From assembly GCA_963785565.1 (NCBI GenBank), contig CAWAVV010000049.1:1-64000 (forward strand): a stretch of 64,000 nt of DNA, written 5' to 3'. The DNA comes from AP-15 sp963785565. Its GTDB lineage: Bacteria > Pseudomonadota > Alphaproteobacteria > ATCC43930 > CGMCC-115725. The position numbers were made by a program, and so were the translations under genes. Under the pieces are notes generated by a model that was not told the origin of the DNA, ran no database searches, and was given only the letters and a program-made list of their open reading frames with translations. Positions 52,458-60,290 of this stretch are shown here, in pieces. Numbering within the stretch: position 1 is the first letter of the stretch; every line of letters starts with the position of its first letter.

Positions 52458-54167
52458 ATGGCGTATGATCTGCTGATCAAGAACGGGCTCATTGTCGACG
52501 GCTCGGGATCCCCGGCTTTCCGCGGCGATGTCGGCGTCAAAGACGGCAAGATCGTCGAAATCGGCAAACTCTCCAGCGCGGCCGAGAAGACCGTCGACGC
52601 CGACGGCCGCGCCGTCGCCCCCGGCTTTATCGACAACCACTGCCACTACGATGCGCAGGTGACCTGGGACCCGTTGTGCACGTTCTCGCCCGAGCACGGC
52701 GCCACCTCGGTGATCTTCGGCAATTGCTCGCTGTCTCTGGCGCCGGTGCGCAAGGGCACCGAGGAACGGTTAGCCGAGTTCCTCTCTTATGTCGAAGCGA
52801 TCCCGATGTCGGTATTGCGGACGGTCGATTTCGACTGGGAGACGGTCCCGCAATACATGGATCATCTCGACAAGCGGCTCGGCGTGAATGTCGGCAATCT
52901 GATCGGTCACACCGCGGTGCGCCATTATGTGATGGGCGACGACTGCCAGAAGGCGGGCGCCACCGAGGCGCAGATCAAGGCAATGCAGGACATCGTCCGC
53001 CAGGGCATGAAGGCCGGCGCGCTGGGACTCTCGGTGTCGCGCGAAAAAGGCCATTTCGATCCGCAGGGCGTGCCGATCCCGGCGCTATGGGCCGATGAAG
53101 GGGAGATCTTCGCGCTCGCCGACGTGTTGCGCGAGCTCGGCACCGGGACAATCCAGGCCGGCGGCGGCCAGTATGTTGAGTTGAAAGACGGCATGATGCG
53201 GCGCCTCGCCGAGGCGACCGGCCGCATGGTCGTCTACAACAGCCTGTCGCACACCATGCGCCGCCCGGATGAGTGGAAGATCCACATGGCGCGGGTCGAG
53301 GAGACCGCCGCGATGGGCATCCGCGCCTACCCGATGTGCAGCCCGAACCGGGTGACGCAGGACTTCACGATGAAGAACAGCCAGGTGTTCCGCGGCCTGC
53401 CGACCTGGCACCCGATCCTGTTGTCTTCGGATGAGGCAAAGCTAAAGGCCTACGCCGATCCCGAGATCCGCGCCAAGCTGCACGAGGAAGCGGTCGTCAA
53501 CAAACCCGACAGCGCGGTCGGCATCTCGAAGACCTGGTGGAACTACATCTGGGTCAACGAGCCGGCGCTCGAAAAGAACAAGTGGATGCAATTCAAGTCG
53601 ATCGGGCAGATCGCCGAGAAGCAGGGCAAGCGGGTGATCGACGCCTTCCTCGATCTTGTCGTCGAGGAAAAGCTCGAAACCCGTTTCCTGCAGGCGGAGA
53701 ACAATATCGACGACGAGGTTCTGCAGAAGATCCTGACCCATCCCAACGCGGTGATCGGGCTCGGCGACGGCGGCGCGCATGTGCAGTTCCACGGCGGCTA
53801 TGGCTATCTGACCAAGCTGCTCGGCGAATGGGTGCGCGAGAAGCAGGTGATGACCCTGGAGCAGGCGGTGCGGCGGCTGACCTTCAACTCAGCCTCAACC
53901 TTCGGGCTCTATGACCGCGGTCTGTTGCGGCCGGGGATGGCGGCCGACGTCGTGATCTTCGACCCGGCGACGGTGAAATGCGGGCAGGAGACGGTCGTCC
54001 ACGATTTCCCGTTGGGCGCCTGGCGCATCAAGGAAGCGGCCGAGGGCATCTACGCCACCGCCGTCAACGGTCAGATGCTGTACGAAGAAGGCAAGCACAC
54101 CGGTGCGCTGCCCGGCCGGGTGCTGCGCAACAGCTATTACGAGCAGAACCGGCTCAGCAACGCCTGA
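52458..54167 (+). CDS. D-aminoacylase / N-acyl-D-amino-acid deacylase family amidohydrolase
   Basis: 569 residues from the ATG at 52458 after AAGGAA. It has the N-terminal beta-sandwich DLLIKNGLIVDGSGSPAFRGDVGVKDGKIVEIG, metal site APGFIDNHCHYDAQVTWDP (H-x-H), TSVIFGNCSLSLAPV, a His in LIGHTAVRHYVMG, and the late Asp in IGLGDGGAHVQF. Family members remove acyl groups from D-amino acids or act on cyclic amides. The protein is cytoplasmic. The upstream 250 bases hold no gene. Confidence 0.9.
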   Translation: MAYDLLIKNGLIVDGSGSPAFRGDVGVKDGKIVEIGKLSSAAEKTVDADGRAVAPGFIDNHCHYDAQVTWDPLCTFSPEHGATSVIFGNCSLSLAPVRKGTEERLAEFLSYVEAIPMSVLRTVDFDWETVPQYMDHLDKRLGVNVGNLIGHTAVRHYVMGDDCQKAGATEAQIKAMQDIVRQGMKAGALGLSVSREKGHFDPQGVPIPALWADEGEIFALADVLRELGTGTIQAGGGQYVELKDGMMRRLAEATGRMVVYNSLSHTMRRPDEWKIHMARVEETAAMGIRAYPMCSPNRVTQDFTMKNSQVFRGLPTWHPILLSSDEAKLKAYADPEIRAKLHEEAVVNKPDSAVGISKTWWNYIWVNEPALEKNKWMQFKSIGQIAEKQGKRVIDAFLDLVVEEKLETRFLQAENNIDDEVLQKILTHPNAVIGLGDGGAHVQFHGGYGYLTKLLGEWVREKQVMTLEQAVRRLTFNSASTFGLYDRGLLRPGMAADVVIFDPATVKCGQETVVHDFPLGAWRIKEAAEGIYATAVNGQMLYEEGKHTGALPGRVLRNSYYEQNRLSNA

Positions 54168-54485
54168 TCCGCGGGCACGGCGCTCCCGGCTTCACCCTCT
54201 CCCCCGATGTGGGGCGAGGGTGAGGCGCGGCTGCCTGGGGTTTGCCGCTATGGCCGCAAAGAAATCATCAGAGCGGACCGACGCAGGCCGTAAAAGTGAC
54301 GGCAGCGGTTCACGGAACACGACCATTCAGGTTCGCTGAACGCTTCTTACAGATGATTTCGTAAGGCTCGAGGCCGGCCCTTCGATGGGCTACGGCAGAT
54401 CAGCCGGCGTTGTTTGACGGATGGTTGGCTCAATTTAATTAACATGCCTTCGCGGCCCCTACGGTTTCGCAGACGAGGTCAATCG
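54168..54485. other. Intergenic region with a REP-like palindrome
   Basis: CCCTCTCCCCC-gatgt-GGGGCGAGGGTGAGG (54188-54222) is a hairpin just after the D-aminoacylase stop and may act as terminator. A 29-codon frame at 54250-54339 (Ser/Lys-rich) lacks a good ribosome site and I do not call it. The rest is A+T-richer and empty. Confidence 0.55.
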
Positions 54486-55476
54486 ATGAGCAGCCGCCGC
54501 GCGGTTCTCGCTGGCTCTCTCGCTTCCGTCGCTCTCTCGCCCGTCGCCGGGCGGGCGCAACCGGCGACCGGCGGCCCCACGATCGGGTTTCTCGTGCCGG
54601 CATCCGGGCCTTACATCGGAACGCCGACCGCGGTCTTTGACTCGTTCCGCCGCGGGCTCGCCGATCTCGGCCTACGTCGAAGGACGAAACATCCGTTACG
54701 AGTATCGTTCGGCGCCGGATCGAGCCGGTCTCGGCGAGATGGCGGCCGAACTCGTCCGATTGAAGGTTGACGTTTTGGTCGTGGCGGGTGTTGCAGCTTT
54801 CATCGCGAAGCCGGTGTCGGCGAGGACCCCAGTGGTATTCGGATTCAGCGGCGACCCGGTACAGGCAGGGCTCGTCGGCGGTCTTGCCCGTCCCGGAGGC
54901 AACATGACGGGAGTGACCTTTCTCGCCACTGAACTCGTCGGCAAGCGTCTCGCCCTGCTCAAGGAGGCGGCGCCTGCGATCTCGCGGGTGGCGGTCATGG
55001 GAGCATCCGGCCATCCCGGCGAGCGGAGCGAATGGCGCGCCTGGGAGGACACCGGCCGGGCCTTGGGCGTGAGCCTGCAACTCTTCGAATTGAAAAATGC
55101 CGCCGATCTCGATGCAGCGCTGACCGCGGTCGCGAATGGCAATATGGATGCGATTCACGCGTTTCCGGATGGCGTGACGGCAGCCAGCCGCGTCCGCATC
55201 GCAGAGTTTGCCCTTTCACACCATCTGCCGAGCGTCTTCGGCTGGAAGGCGTATGTGGAAGCCGGCGGTCTGATGTCCTATGGGCCCAATCTGGAAAACT
55301 CGTGGCGCCAAATCGCCGGCTTCGTAAGCAAGATCCTGAAAGGATCAAGACCGGCGGACCTCCCGGTCGAGCAACCCACGCGGTTCGAGCTCATCGTCAA
55401 CCTAAAGACCGCACGCGCACTCGGCCTCACCATGCCGCCAATACTCCTCGCCGGCGCCGACGAAGTCATCGAATGA
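54486..55476 (+). pseudogene. ABC_sub_bind (PF04392) substrate-binding protein gene, frameshifted
   Basis: It starts at ATG 54486 with a signal (MSSRRAVLAGSLASVALSPVAGRAQ), then PTIGFLVPASG and FDSFRRGLADLG. Near 54681 the frame shifts by one base; the next frame continues YVEGRNIRYEYRSA, VLVVAGVAAFIAKPV, GDPVQAGLVGGLARPGGNMTGVTF and ends TMPPILLAGADEVIE, the family's normal close. One extra C in GGCCTACG (GGCTACG would restore phase) explains it. About 330 residues if repaired. No permease or ATPase gene is adjacent, as is common for these orphan binding proteins. Confidence 0.85.
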
Positions 55477-55619
55477 GCAATGACGCCACAGAGTAAACAG
55501 ATCCGAAGAAGAGAGATGACGAAAACTGCGGGTTACAGAGGACAGTTATTTTGTGACGAATCCGGCCTTTGCACATCTATTTTGTTTCCGCAGTATCATC
55601 TAAGTCTTTGCTCTAAAAA
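55477..55619. other. A+T-rich spacer, possible element scar
   Basis: The stretch is markedly A+T-richer than the window (for example the TTATTTTGTGACG and ATCTATTTTGTTT segments) and holds no gene. It runs from the end of the broken ABC binding protein to a tRNA fragment. Confidence 0.45.
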
Positions 55620-55670
55620 TGGCGCGAGCGACGGGATCTAAACCCGCGACCTCTTCCGTGACAGATAAGC
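55620..55670 (-). tRNA. Degenerate 3' fragment of a tRNA gene (Asp- or Val-like)
   Basis: Read on the minus strand: CTGTCAC (anticodon loop, GTC), GGAAG, AGGTC, then a T arm GCGGG-TTTAGAT-CCCGT and the end CGCTCGCGCCA with encoded CCA. The T loop has TTTAGAT instead of TTCRANT. The 5' half (acceptor strand, D arm) is missing. It most resembles tRNA-Asp(GUC), though GGAAGAGGTC is also seen in tRNA-Val(GAC). Such 3' fragments are left at attachment sites of integrative elements. Confidence 0.6.
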
Positions 55671-55718
55671 TTTAATAAGCTGCGGAGCACTCGCAGCCGG
55701 AGTGGCAAACGAGTATTC

Positions 55719-55889
55719 TCAGTTGTTAAGAAAGTAATTGATACCGAGCGCTGCGCCGAGAAGCACCAGGGCGTCGGCGCTCAGGCCTGGTAACGATAAG
55801 CTGATGATCGCGAAGAAAACACCTAAACTGCCGAGCACCACGCACATCGCCCACAAACCTAGACGAAGAAGGAAAATTGCGGGCATCAT
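55719..55889 (-). CDS. Small two-helix membrane protein, 56 residues
   Basis: Starting at ATG 55889 (or the next ATG, 55886) the frame reads MMPAIFLLRLGLWAMCVVLG, then a hydrophobic stretch through GVFFAIISL, SLPGLSADAL, a second helix VLLGAALGI and NYFLNN. GGTCGAGGATG lies before the start. It fits a two-helix inner-membrane protein. No family is recognised. The A+T-rich setting and isolation suggest accessory origin. Confidence 0.6.
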   Translation of the reverse strand: MMPAIFLLRLGLWAMCVVLGSLGVFFAIISLSLPGLSADALVLLGAALGINYFLNN

Positions 55890-56498
55890 CAAACATCCTC
55901 GACCGATCGGATCAAGATATCCTAAAAAAGCGCAAATGACTCAGAAATTTAGATAAAATTTTAGCGAAAAGCGAGAGCGCCCTTCGAAGGCAGCCCTTTC
56001 GTTCCCAGCATACTTAACGTGACCGCAAACCATGCTCGCGTACGAATGTTATGAACGCATTTGTTGTATCTTGGGCTCCTTCCTCCAAAACGGAAAGAAA
56101 GCCGGCTCGCGCATGGAGCCGATGCCATCGCTTTTGAGCGTTGGACCAGTTTGACGCGGTAGCCGTCGGTGTCTTCCATAAGGCGATAACGCACTCGCCA
56201 TGCGCCTTAGGGCCGGCGGGATCCCAATGGCCGCTTCCGCCGCCTTTGGCCGGACGCGCGCCGATATGGCGCCCGGATGCCCTGAGCGTCTTGATTTCGC
56301 CCTTCTGATTTACGTGTGCCGCCGTCGCCGGCACGACCGGCATCGCCACCTTGCCGTCATCCGGCAGTTCGGCGGTACGCTCGTCGCTGCAGCGGCCCGC
56401 CGAGGTCGCCACCGCTCTTGAAGCTTGAAGCCAGCGCATGCCTCCCACGACGCGGTCCCCGGGCGACAATCCAGGGACCGCAACCAACGCCGCGGCGG
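55890..56498. other. Scarred region between small membrane gene and gloA
   Basis: It holds the decayed gloA end (56135-56220) and about 280 bases (56220-56498) of G+C-rich DNA whose minus-strand frame (LVAAAALVAVPGLSPGDRVVGG..., LPDDGKVAMPVV...VNQKGEIKTLRASG) looks partly protein-like but has no start or recognised family. 55890-56010 is A+T-rich and empty. Confidence 0.45.
56135..56220 (-). pseudogene. Decayed partial copy of the 3' end of gloA
   Basis: The minus strand reads GP-KAHGECVIAL then, after a frame change, MEDTDGYRVKLVQRS, matching GPMAHGGSVIAFIEDPDGYRIELVQRS at the end of gloA at 56499. DNA identity is plain over about 80 bases (TTGGACCAGTTTGACGCGGTAGCCGTC against CTGGACCAGTTCGATGCGGTAGCCGTC). 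It lies 280 bases downstream of the real gene, so a local duplication followed by decay is likely. Confidence 0.75.
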
Positions 56499-56939
56499 CT
56501 ACGAGCGCTGGACCAGTTCGATGCGGTAGCCGTCTGGGTCTTCGATAAAGGCGATGACCGACCCGCCGTGGGCCATTGGGCCGGCCGGGCGGGGGATTTT
56601 GACGCCGGCCGCGCCAAGACGATCGCACGCTTTATAGACATCGGGCACGCCGAGGGCGAGGTGGCCGAAGGCGCTGCCCAGCGCATAGGGTTCGGCCTGC
56701 TCCCAATTATGGGTCAGTTCCAGCACGGTATTATCGGCCTCTTCGCCATACCCGACAAAGGCGAGGGTGAACTTGCCGGTGGGGTAGTCGCGCTTGCGCA
56801 GCAGCTTCATGCCGAGCAGATCGGTATAGAACTTCAGCGATTTGTCGAGGTCGCGCACCCGGATCATCGTGTGCAGATATCGATACTTGTCGGTCTCGGC
56901 CGCTGGCTTGTTGGTTTCCGCCACATCGGTCACTGACAT
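56499..56939 (-). CDS. gloA: Lactoylglutathione lyase (glyoxalase I)
   Basis: 146 residues of the VOC fold. Metal and active-site marks: His in YLHTMIRVRDLDKSLKFYTDLLGMKLLRKRDYP, Glu in NTVLELTHNW, His in FGHLALGVPD and Glu in GYRIELVQ. It isomerises the methylglyoxal-glutathione adduct to S-lactoylglutathione, the substrate of glyoxalase II (6.9 kb). GGAGGAATTTACC precedes the ATG. It follows lpxB, 19 bases away, an unusual tail for the lipid A operon. Confidence 0.92.
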   Translation of the reverse strand: MSVTDVAETNKPAAETDKYRYLHTMIRVRDLDKSLKFYTDLLGMKLLRKRDYPTGKFTLAFVGYGEEADNTVLELTHNWEQAEPYALGSAFGHLALGVPDVYKACDRLGAAGVKIPRPAGPMAHGGSVIAFIEDPDGYRIELVQRS

Positions 56940-56958
56940 GGTAAATTCCTCCTAAGGG

Positions 56959-58152
56959 TTAGTTGAGAGCGGGGCCAACCCCGCGCCGCGCCGCGACAAT
57001 CGCGAGAACCTGGTCGGCGGCCCGCAGGCTTGGCGACCGGTCGCCCGCCCCGAGGCGCCGCATCGCCTCATCATACCCCGCAATATGCCTGGCGCGAACC
57101 TGTTCGTCCTGCGCGAGCCGGGCGACCTCGGCGGCAAGTTTCTCGGGGGTGCATTCGCCGCCCAACAGCTCGCGCACGACAGGCCTTTCAAGCAACAAAT
57201 TGACCAAATTGACTTGCCGTACCTTTACCACCCGGTCGAGCAACGCCTCGGTCACCGGGTTCAGGCGATAGCACACCACCATCGGCAGCCGCGCCATCGC
57301 CAATTCCAGCGCCACCGAGCCCGACGCGGCCAGCGCCGCGCGGCTCGCGGCAAAGGCGTCGTATTTGTCGCGCGGCTGCTGCACCAGGATCGGCGCTCCA
57401 GGCCAGCCGCGCGTGGCGGCGGCAACCTGGGGTGCGACCGTGGCGACGGTCGGCACGACGACCCGGAAAGGCCCGATCATTTGCGCCAATCGTTCGAGCG
57501 CCGCGCCGAAGATCGGCAACAGCCGCCGTACCTCGCCGCCGCGACTGCCCGGCAGCACGCAAATCAGCACATCATCCGGGACAAGTCCGGACATGGCGCG
57601 AAACCGCTCATCCTCGCCCCGATCGGCGCCGCTTTCGATAATCGGGTGGCCGACATAAGAGCATGATAATCCGGCCCTCTGGAAATAGGGCGGCTCGAAC
57701 GGCAGCAGCGCCATCAGATGGTCATACCAACGCGCCATGCGCCGAGCTCGACCGGCGCGCCATGCCCAGACCATCGGCGCCACATAATGGATCAAGGGCA
57801 GGCTCTCGTCTTGTCGCCGCAACCGTTGCGCGATGCGCCAGCTAAACCCTGAACTGTCGATGGTCACCACCGCGTCGGGCTTGAGCGCGCGCACCGCGGC
57901 CACTGTCTCGCGCACCCGGCGCAGGATCAGCGGCGCCCGCGGCAAGACCTCGGCTACGCCAATGACTGCGAGATCGTCGAGCGGAACCAGGCTGTCGAGA
58001 CCCTGTTCGCGCATCCGCTCCCCGCCCACCCCGGCTACTCGCAAATTGGGACCGGTACGCTGGCGCAGCGCCGCTATCAGACTGCCGCCCAGCGCGTCGC
58101 CCGAGGGCTCGCCGGCGACGATGAAAATGAACGGCGCCCCGATGGCGGTCAC
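56959..58152 (-). CDS. lpxB: Lipid-A-disaccharide synthase
   Basis: 397 residues, GT-B glycosyltransferase family 19. Marks: IVAGEPSGDALGGSL (8-26 region), GVGGERM, HYVAPMVWAWR, YVGHPIIE, VLPGSRGGEV, AASGSVALELAMARLPMVVCYR. It joins UDP-2,3-diacylglucosamine to lipid X at the inner membrane. It comes 22 bases after lpxI and is the last Lpx gene of the operon. Confidence 0.95.
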   Translation of the reverse strand: MTAIGAPFIFIVAGEPSGDALGGSLIAALRQRTGPNLRVAGVGGERMREQGLDSLVPLDDLAVIGVAEVLPRAPLILRRVRETVAAVRALKPDAVVTIDSSGFSWRIAQRLRRQDESLPLIHYVAPMVWAWRAGRARRMARWYDHLMALLPFEPPYFQRAGLSCSYVGHPIIESGADRGEDERFRAMSGLVPDDVLICVLPGSRGGEVRRLLPIFGAALERLAQMIGPFRVVVPTVATVAPQVAAATRGWPGAPILVQQPRDKYDAFAASRAALAASGSVALELAMARLPMVVCYRLNPVTEALLDRVVKVRQVNLVNLLLERPVVRELLGGECTPEKLAAEVARLAQDEQVRARHIAGYDEAMRRLGAGDRSPSLRAADQVLAIVAARRGVGPALN

Positions 58153-58174
58153 GTCTGGCGGTCACGTCTGCCGG

Positions 58175-59023
58175 TCACACCCGGCGGATGCCGACGACGA
58201 ACAGCCCGGCGCGGTCGGCGGCATCAACAACCTGATCGCGGTCGAGCACAATCGTTGCCTCGGCTTCGACGGCGATGCCGCGCAGTCCGGCCTCGGCGGC
58301 GAGGGCGACGGTTTGCGGCCCGATCGTCGGCCGGTCGGCACGCTGCTCCTGGCCCGGCTTTTCGATCTTGACGAGGACGCCGCCTGGCCCCTCGCGGCGC
58401 AGCTCCGCGCAGCGGCGCAGCAACGCATCGGTGCCCTCGATCGCCTCGACCCCGAGCACCAGACCCTGCTGGACGACGACCGCCTGGCCGATGTCGAGGG
58501 CACCCAACGCTCGGGCGATCCGCCGACCGTGCTCGATATCCGCCAGCGCCTGCTCGTCGGGACGCAGGCCGCCGAGAGCGCCCTCGGGCGCCAGCCCGGC
58601 TGCGAGCAACTCATCCGCGCCGATCACTCGAAACCCCTCGCGTTCGAACTCGGCGACGATCGCCGACAGCAGCCCGTCATCGCCCAGGGCTTTATAGCCG
58701 ATGCGCGCGAAGAGCTTGGCCGCCCGCCAATCGGGACGCAGCATGCTAAGTGAAGGCCGCCGGACCCCGCCGGCCAGGATCAGCTCGGTTACATTGTTCT
58801 CGCGTAACAGCGCCAGGCCGCGGGCGGCGGCACCCAGCCGGCACCAGGCATGCGCCACCCCTTCTACAGTCGCCGGCTCGGCCGCTCCTTCGAGCGCGAG
58901 AACGAACACCTTGCGCCCGGCTGCCTGACAGGCGTCGACCAGGCGCCGCGGCAGCCCACCGCCGCCGGCCACAATGCCCAACCTGGGCCCGTTGGGGGTT
59001 CCCGCCTCTAGCCTATCCGCCAT
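58175..59023 (-). CDS. lpxI: UDP-2,3-diacylglucosamine pyrophosphatase LpxI
   Basis: 282 residues from the ATG at 59023; a longer frame exists but overlaps lpxA more. Marks of the LpxI (DUF1009) family: LGIVAGGGGLPRRL, ILAGGVRRPSL, LGDDGLLSAIVAEFEREGFRVIGADELL, and the C-terminal half DIGQAVVVQQGLVLGVEAIEGTDALL with PTIGPQTV. LpxI replaces LpxH in most Alphaproteobacteria and cuts UDP-diacylglucosamine to lipid X. It overlaps the end of lpxA by 11 bases. Confidence 0.94.
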   Translation of the reverse strand: MADRLEAGTPNGPRLGIVAGGGGLPRRLVDACQAAGRKVFVLALEGAAEPATVEGVAHAWCRLGAAARGLALLRENNVTELILAGGVRRPSLSMLRPDWRAAKLFARIGYKALGDDGLLSAIVAEFEREGFRVIGADELLAAGLAPEGALGGLRPDEQALADIEHGRRIARALGALDIGQAVVVQQGLVLGVEAIEGTDALLRRCAELRREGPGGVLVKIEKPGQEQRADRPTIGPQTVALAAEAGLRGIAVEAEATIVLDRDQVVDAADRAGLFVVGIRRV

Positions 59024-59813
59024 TCGCCTCGACTGGCTGACAGATGGCCCGGCTCGAATCGGCGCGGATAAAGCGGATAATGTCGTCAACCGGGCCGATC
59101 CCGGCAAAGCGCTCGGCGGTCTCGTTGACCCGGTCGCTCAACGTTCCCGGCGAATGAAACAAAAACTGATAGGCGTTGCGCAGCCCTTGGATGTCCTCGC
59201 GGCTGAAACCGCGGCGCTGCATGCCGATGATGTTGAGCCCGGTGAGCCGGGCGCGGTTGCCGATCGCCTGGCCATAGGGGATCACATCCCGCTCGACCCC
59301 CGACATGCCGCCGATCATCGCGTGCTTGCCGATGCGGACAAACTGATGGACCGCGCACAGGCCGCCTAGAAAGGCATAATCGTCAATGACGACATGACCC
59401 GCCAAGGTCGCGTTGTTCGCCATGATCACATGGTCGGCGAGCTGGCAGTCGTGGGCGACATGGGCGCCGACCATGAACAGGCAATCGTCGCCGATGCGCG
59501 TGACCATGCCGCCGCCGGTCGTTCCCGGGTTCATCGTCACATATTCGCGGATCGTATTGCGGCAGCCGACCATCAAGGATGATGCCTCGCCGCGATATTT
59601 GAGGTCCTGCGGCTCTAGCCCGATCGAGGCGAAGGGAAAGATCCGCGTCCCTTTGCCAATCGTCGTATGCCCATCGACGACGACATGCGCACGCAATGTG
59701 ACGCCGGAGTGCAGGGCTACGTGCTCGCCGACGATGCAAAACGGCCCGATGACGACATCTGACGCCAAACTCGCTTCCGGCGCGACGATGGCCGTCGGGT
59801 GGATCCGTGCCAT
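59013..59813 (-). CDS. lpxA: UDP-N-acetylglucosamine acyltransferase
   Basis: 266 residues of left-handed beta-helix (hexapeptide) repeats: IHPTAIVAPEASLASDVVIGPFCIVGEHVAL, LMVGCRNTIREYVTMNPGT, the catalytic His in VGAHVAHDCQLADHVIM, and the helical C-terminal domain (REDIQGLRNAYQFLF). It adds the first 3-OH acyl chain to UDP-GlcNAc. It is 6 bases downstream of fabZ. Confidence 0.95.
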   Translation of the reverse strand: MARIHPTAIVAPEASLASDVVIGPFCIVGEHVALHSGVTLRAHVVVDGHTTIGKGTRIFPFASIGLEPQDLKYRGEASSLMVGCRNTIREYVTMNPGTTGGGMVTRIGDDCLFMVGAHVAHDCQLADHVIMANNATLAGHVVIDDYAFLGGLCAVHQFVRIGKHAMIGGMSGVERDVIPYGQAIGNRARLTGLNIIGMQRRGFSREDIQGLRNAYQFLFHSPGTLSDRVNETAERFAGIGPVDDIIRFIRADSSRAICQPVEANGG

Positions 59814-59819
59814 CGCCCG

Positions 59820-60290
59820 CTATTCGTCGAGGATCATCGCGGCGAACACGGCCTCGGCCATCAAATTGGCGCCGACCTTGGCCCGGCCCTCGAACTTCCA
59901 CACATTGCCGCGGTTGCGCTGCTTGACGACGTGGACGTCGAGCCGATCCCCGGGAACGACCGGGCGGCGGAACCGGGCATTGTCGACGCTCATGAAATAG
60001 ACGAGCTTGCCCTCCAATTCGGGCCCCAGGGTATGAACCACCAGCACGGCCGCGGTCTGCGCCATGGCCTCGATGATCAAAACTCCCGGCATCACTGGCC
60101 GCGCGGGGAAATGGCCCTGAAAGTAACTTTCGTTGATCGAGACGTTTTTGATCCCGGTGGCCCGCTCGTTCGCGACCACATCGACGACCTTGTCGATCAT
60201 TAGAAAAGGATGACGATGCGGGATCATTTCCATGACCCTCTGGATATCGATCTGGGAGGCCTCGCTCTCCGTGCAGCGCGGATCGATCAT
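59820..60290 (-). CDS. fabZ: 3-hydroxyacyl-ACP dehydratase FabZ
   Basis: 156 residues from the ATG at 60290 (the longer frame is a shadow of lpxD). Hot-dog fold with catalytic His in PHRHPFLMID and Glu in QGHFPARPVMPGVLIIEAMAQ. It dehydrates 3-hydroxyacyl-ACP, competing with LpxA/LpxD for the same substrate. Its start overlaps the lpxD stop (TGATG). Confidence 0.95.
   Translation of the reverse strand: MIDPRCTESEASQIDIQRVMEMIPHRHPFLMIDKVVDVVANERATGIKNVSINESYFQGHFPARPVMPGVLIIEAMAQTAAVLVVHTLGPELEGKLVYFMSVDNARFRRPVVPGDRLDVHVVKQRNRGNVWKFEGRAKVGANLMAEAVFAAMILDE

Noticed and set aside
54250..54339. 29-residue Ser/Lys-rich frame
   Set aside because: Plausible start but weak ribosome site, very short and without hydrophobic or structural features.
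56014..56628. 200-codon minus-strand frame across the scarred region
   Set aside because: It includes the decayed gloA end out of phase and part of real gloA in another frame; no continuous protein family is seen.
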